Shown here one piece after another: positions 60,032-64,000 of a stretch of 64,000 bases of DNA. The position numbers and the translations under genes were made by a program. Source of the DNA: Glutinoglossum americanum. Taxonomy: Eukaryota; Ascomycota; Geoglossomycetes; Geoglossales; Geoglossaceae. Each line of letters begins with the position of its first letter. Position 1 is the first letter of the stretch. Where the stretch lies: contig JAGHQL010000006.1 of the NCBI GenBank assembly GCA_020080175.1, positions 213,731-277,730 of the forward strand, written 5' to 3'. The notes below the pieces were generated by a model. The model saw only the letters and a program-made list of their open reading frames with translations. It searched no databases and was not told the DNA's origin.

Positions 60032-63030
60032 ATGGCATCGCCGCCGTCCAGTGGCTCCAAACCAACTACACCTCAACCCAGCTCTCTTGGTGGGGTTCTG
60101 CCTGCGAGCGATGAGAAGCAAATCTGCGTCGAACATCCCCGGCATTCCGCCCTGCCGAGTAACGCCCATAAACCGGCAGAAGCGCCGCACACCCGGGGAC
60201 AACGAGAAGGCTATGACGAGGACGGGCAACAGCCACCTGTCGGTGATTTTATCACCCATACGGGAGAATATCCGTCTCTAAACTCGCCAACCGTCCCGGC
60301 TTTGCAGCCGGCTCCCCTGGATCCCCAGTCCATCATACATAACGGGAGGACCCAAACTCCTGCGACCGGGTGGACTGGTGCTAAGAGGGGTCAACCAAAC
60401 CCCGCCACGACAACCGGTTTCCCCAGATCCTCGTCCCTGAGGTCCCTGCGGCGGCCCCCAAGTCCACTGACATCGCATCGGGGAAATCCAGTAATCCAGT
60501 TGACCCCTCAAAATCGCCTTGACGATAGTCCTAATCAAGGAGACCAAGGAGATCAAGGGAGTATAATAGGCGCGTTGGGGTTGGGTGGAGAGACTGATAC
60601 TAGTGAACAAGCAGAATTCCAGTCCATCTCCACCCAATCAATCTCCACATACTACTCGGCACGCTCCAAGTTATCCGCGCTAACAGACTCGCTGGCCTCG
60701 GCTACAAACAATTTAGGCGGGGCCTTTAGAAGATCGCCTGCCGAGTCTCCCTATATGATGCTCGTGCGCGAACGCCACCTCATTGGATCTCATGAGGATC
60801 TGCTTGACTGGAGTGGCAAGGGCCAGCATGTAGAGTTTGCGATAGGGGAGAAGTTGCCATTGACTTGTGGGGAGGTGATTGGACATACCTCGAGTGCGCT
60901 AGTAGAGGTGGTCAGGTGCCGTAGGATCAAATTGGCGAGGAAAAAGATGGTTTGTGGCAGGCGGTTAAGGCTCGGGACAGTCATGAACGAAGTGCAGCTT
61001 CTGCAGCGACTACGGCACCCGCATATCGTCCAGCTCGTAGGCACATACCTCCAAGGAGACTCGTTTGCAATACTCCTCTACCCCGTCGCAGAATACAACA
61101 TGCAGACCTTCCTCAAACACTGCACCTTTACCGAAGTTTCGACTAATGAGCCATTAACCTATGAGCAGCAGCGTTGCTGGGCCTCACTCCGCCGCTTCTT
61201 CACCTGTCTTCTCAATGCTCTTGCCTATATCCACGCCAACAACCTCAAGCATCGCGATATCAAACCACTCAATATCCTCGTGCGTGGTCCCGTACCCCGT
61301 CTTGCGTATCAAGTCTATATCTGCGACTTTGGCATCTCCTCCCTCTTCTCGGATCAGGACAACAGTCAGACCGACGGCCCAACCCCAAAGAGTGTACTTT
61401 ATTGCGCGCCAGAGGTTTACAGCCATGACAAGAGGGGGCGCTCGGCGGATGTATTTTCACTAGGGTGTGTGTTTCTCGAGATGTGCACAGTCCTAGCTGG
61501 GGAAAGCGTAGATGCCTTTGCAGATTTCAGATGTCTTGAGAATGAACATGATGGGGACGAATCGTTCCATGGGAACCCCGCCCAGGTGGGCAAGTGGATT
61601 TCAAAGCTCCGCGATGAGAGACCCACACGTTTCCTCCCGAAGATACTCGACTGTACCAAACACATGCTTCGCCCCATACTCACTGAACGCCCCTCCGCCA
61701 CAGATCTTGTCTCCCTACTTCCCAACAAGGGAAGACAATCCTGCTGTCTCTCTCCTCGCGAACTTTATGAGGCCCACAATGCACGCGACATCGACATCCT
61801 CCACCCTCGCAAACTCGCCGAGGATATTTTGTACCAGGCTGCGGAATCTGCGGGGTTGTTCTCCAGGGGTATTGTCACCCGATGCTCGGCCCTGAATGGG
61901 TTGTTCTGTCGTATCGTCGCCGAAATACTCACTCCTAACGGCTCTCCCCTCACCGAGAAGGGCACTTGTAGATATGCGGACCTGGGTGAGCTCGTTAAGA
62001 ATTGCGCTCACACTCTGGAACGGACTAAAGCGGCACTCCTCAAGGGGGTCTACACTAGTCCAGCTGATCCCCTTATTTTAGTTTTGGGTTGTGATGAGTA
62101 CGGACAGAGTGCTTTTATAAATTTGTTCTTACGGAAGAAGGCTCGACTTGGTGAGTTCGCGCTAATGCAGTCACCCATTGCTCCTCACACTCCTAATGCG
62201 TCTTAGGTACGAAAACTTGCAAAATTTGGAAAATCAAATTAGGTGGTGAGACTTTTTATATGGTTGACACTCCAAGTTTCAACGATTCTTACGGGGGCAA
62301 CCTGGCTGTCCTGGCAAATATCATTGAGTTCATCTGCACCTGCCGGCTGTTGGGATGCAATATTAGAGGGATCGTCTACGTGACTAGCGATAGCTATCTG
62401 ACGGGAGTTGCGGCACATAATTTCTACCAAATCATCAAAGCACTTTGCGGCGATGCATACAGTAATGTCGCATTTGTATCGCTCCAGCAGGTACAGGAAG
62501 AAACACTAGCCAGAGAAGAGTGGCAGGTTAGCCGCTTCTTGGGGGTGGAGAGCCGCTTCTTAGACCGCTTCTTAGACCGCTTCTTATGTGATCTTGGGTC
62601 GGCCAGGGCAGTCCTGAACCTGATCCGCAAGGACCATATCGAACTCCAGATCGAAAAGGAGATGCAAGACCTGGAATTGAAACTACGGGATACTAGGGCT
62701 GTACAATCTATGCTTACACCACAATATCCTGGATTCCTGCAGCGTGACTTTTATCACGTGGGCCTCTATGGTACCGTAGGAGGCTTGTCGCAAAGGAGAA
62801 GCTCTTATATCATGCAGCTTCTTCACGGGAATGGTGTCCAGGACGATTACAATTTGTTGGGGACGGTGATGAAGGGGCTACCACTTCGGGGGTTGACCAT
62901 GCCTTTACGTGAAATGATGGCCCAGTTCGAGGAGCTAGAGCAAGAGCTGGTAGGGTACGAGACCGCCCTCGGGTCCTTCCTCCCCAACAACGAAAGAGGG
63001 CCCCGGGTGCTCAACCCAAAAAGCCCTTAA
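60032..63030 (+). CDS. protein kinase fused to a GTPase-like domain
   Basis: Exons 60032-62150 and 62207-63030 join in frame (G|GT) to 980 codons plus stop. I take the ATG at 60032 (MASPPSSGSKPT); the frame is open upstream but only from a GTG. Residues 1-260 are disordered. The kinase domain (about 270-560) has an N-lobe ARKKMV lysine, NEVQLLQRLRHPHIVQL, HRDIKPLNIL, CDFGIS and APEV, so all catalytic elements are present. A helical linker follows, then a GTPase-like domain: LVLGCDEYGQSAFINLF stands where the P-loop G-x(4)-G-K-S/T belongs, with Q replacing K, and ETFYMVDTPSFNDS matches the G3 region of AIG1/dynamin-like fungal GTPases. C-terminal coiled coil (about LEQELVGYE). Loss of the lysine suggests weak or no GTP hydrolysis. 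A 12-bp repeat expands RFLD within this domain. Confidence 0.85.
62553..62586 (+). repeat. 12-bp in-frame tandem repeat
   Basis: CCGCTTCTTAGA at 62553-62564 and 62565-62576, with a partial third unit to 62586; encodes repeated RFLD in the GTPase-like domain. Lengths stay in frame. Confidence 0.8.
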
Positions 63031-64000
63031 CACTATATCATAGGTATGGCCGAAACTTGCATTTGTGACTTATTTGGTGTTGTATGGGGACTGACGGCCA
63101 AAAAACAGGAAGATATAATGCCAGTGTTGAGACCTGCTGCGTTAACACTAGGCCGAAGCGCCCACCCCCATGAATGCAATTGTGGAAAGAAAACACGATG
63201 CCCTATCGCGCTCCATCTTTCATACCTAACTCGCCACCACCAGCCCCTTCTAGCGTCTATAGCGCAGCGGTAACACCACCGCACACAGTATACTATCGGC
63301 AATGGGAAATTGCACGGATGTCTCCGATGAATCGGATATTTCCCACATCTATTTCTAGAGAAGCAAAAGGAAAGGTGTTATCCGGATGGAAATGGGAGTT
63401 CTTGCGGAAGGGTAAATTTGGTGAGCGTGAAAGGGAACCCATCCGCGAAGATAAGCGAGATGTCCTCGTAGACATTATGCGGAAGGGGGTACTATGAATC
63501 GTTCTGTTGGCGCTAAAAAGAAGCTTATTGGAAAGTGGGGGTGCGGGTAGATAAAACCTGGGTTGACATGACTTGGGGTTGGCGTGTAGGGAAGGGTAGA
63601 CCAGTAGGCCCAAGGCCAATAAAAGAACAAAAAGCATTCCAATTCCTTCGGCAATTTCGCCGTGACCGCCAAGTAAGTCACTTTGTATCCTAGGTGATAT
63701 ACTACCACGCCTTTATTGTAAACAGGCTACGAGGCACGAAGGGGGCATGTAGAATGGTTAAAATTGAGTGTATTAAGTTGCTTAGACTAGCTACATTAAT
63801 GAGAGGATATCAAGAAGTTTATATGCTTCGAAGTTGACCATGGCGGCCGAAGTATTGGCAGCAGAAGGCTGCCACATGCTCTTAATGCCGAGAACATGCC
63901 AAGAGGCTCCTCGGCCACTATTCCATAGAACACCGAAGTATGGTGTCTCTCATTAAACTGGTAATCCTCTTAGTAAAGACGAAGCAGAGCAAGAGATATA
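63031..64000. other. downstream region with a diverged duplication; no confirmed gene
   Basis: 63105-63160 matches 59923-59978 (56 bp, about 42 identical without gaps), the stretch just upstream of the kinase gene. An open frame at 63174-63497 on the plus strand starts soon after but shows no recognised family. It could be a remnant of a second copy or a new gene running on. The final 300 bp show nothing. Confidence 0.45.

Overview
The window looks like nuclear DNA of a filamentous ascomycete (Pezizomycotina). The genes are broken by many short introns of about 50-70 bp with GT..AG ends and CTAAC/CTGAC-type branch sites. They belong to fungal families: 2EXR/F-box-like, DUF7580, NACHT-ankyrin NLR, ULD-type ubiquitin-like and C2H2-ankyrin. 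One transposon carries stop codons of the kind left by repeat-induced point mutation (RIP). I cannot name a species. Splice sites were placed by hand from reading frame and family resemblance; for eight genes the exons add up to whole codons across every junction I placed.

Layout. 1-234 is the start of a HAL2-type bisphosphate nucleotidase cut by the window edge. 2.2-10.1 kb is one large TRANK1-like UvrD-type helicase gene. 12.4-14.1 kb holds a decayed Pho84-like phosphate transporter. 16-17 kb holds a four-exon Gly/Tyr/Arg/Pro-rich protein gene. 19.5-36.8 kb is an accessory block bounded by two 2EXR-type paralogues in opposite orientation. Inside it lie a DUF7580 gene, a remarkable open gene joining C2H2 fingers, ankyrin repeats, a cytochrome b5 domain and a Tup1-like WD40 propeller, and a 4.27-kb Mutator-like transposon. 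The transposon has 140-bp terminal inverted repeats, a 9-bp target duplication, a RIP-damaged transposase and two solo LTRs inserted in it.

38.6-40.8 kb is a three-membrane-segment protein of unknown function. 43.1-46.5 kb is an apparently intact NACHT-ankyrin NLR-type gene whose P-loop sits in a 25-bp exon. 48.1-52.0 kb is an MFS sugar transporter with very small exons at its 5' end. 53.4-54.6 kb encodes a protein with a fungal NLR-type N-terminal domain. 58.2-63.0 kb is a divergent pair: a ULD ubiquitin-like protein and a protein kinase fused to a GTPase-like domain that lacks the P-loop lysine.

Several genes (DUF7580, NACHT-ankyrin, the two NLR-type N-terminal proteins, kinase-GTPase, C2H2-ankyrin) are of the kind found in fungal self/non-self recognition and stress signalling. 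Their crowding around a transposon suggests an accessory, fast-changing compartment. That functional link is inference.
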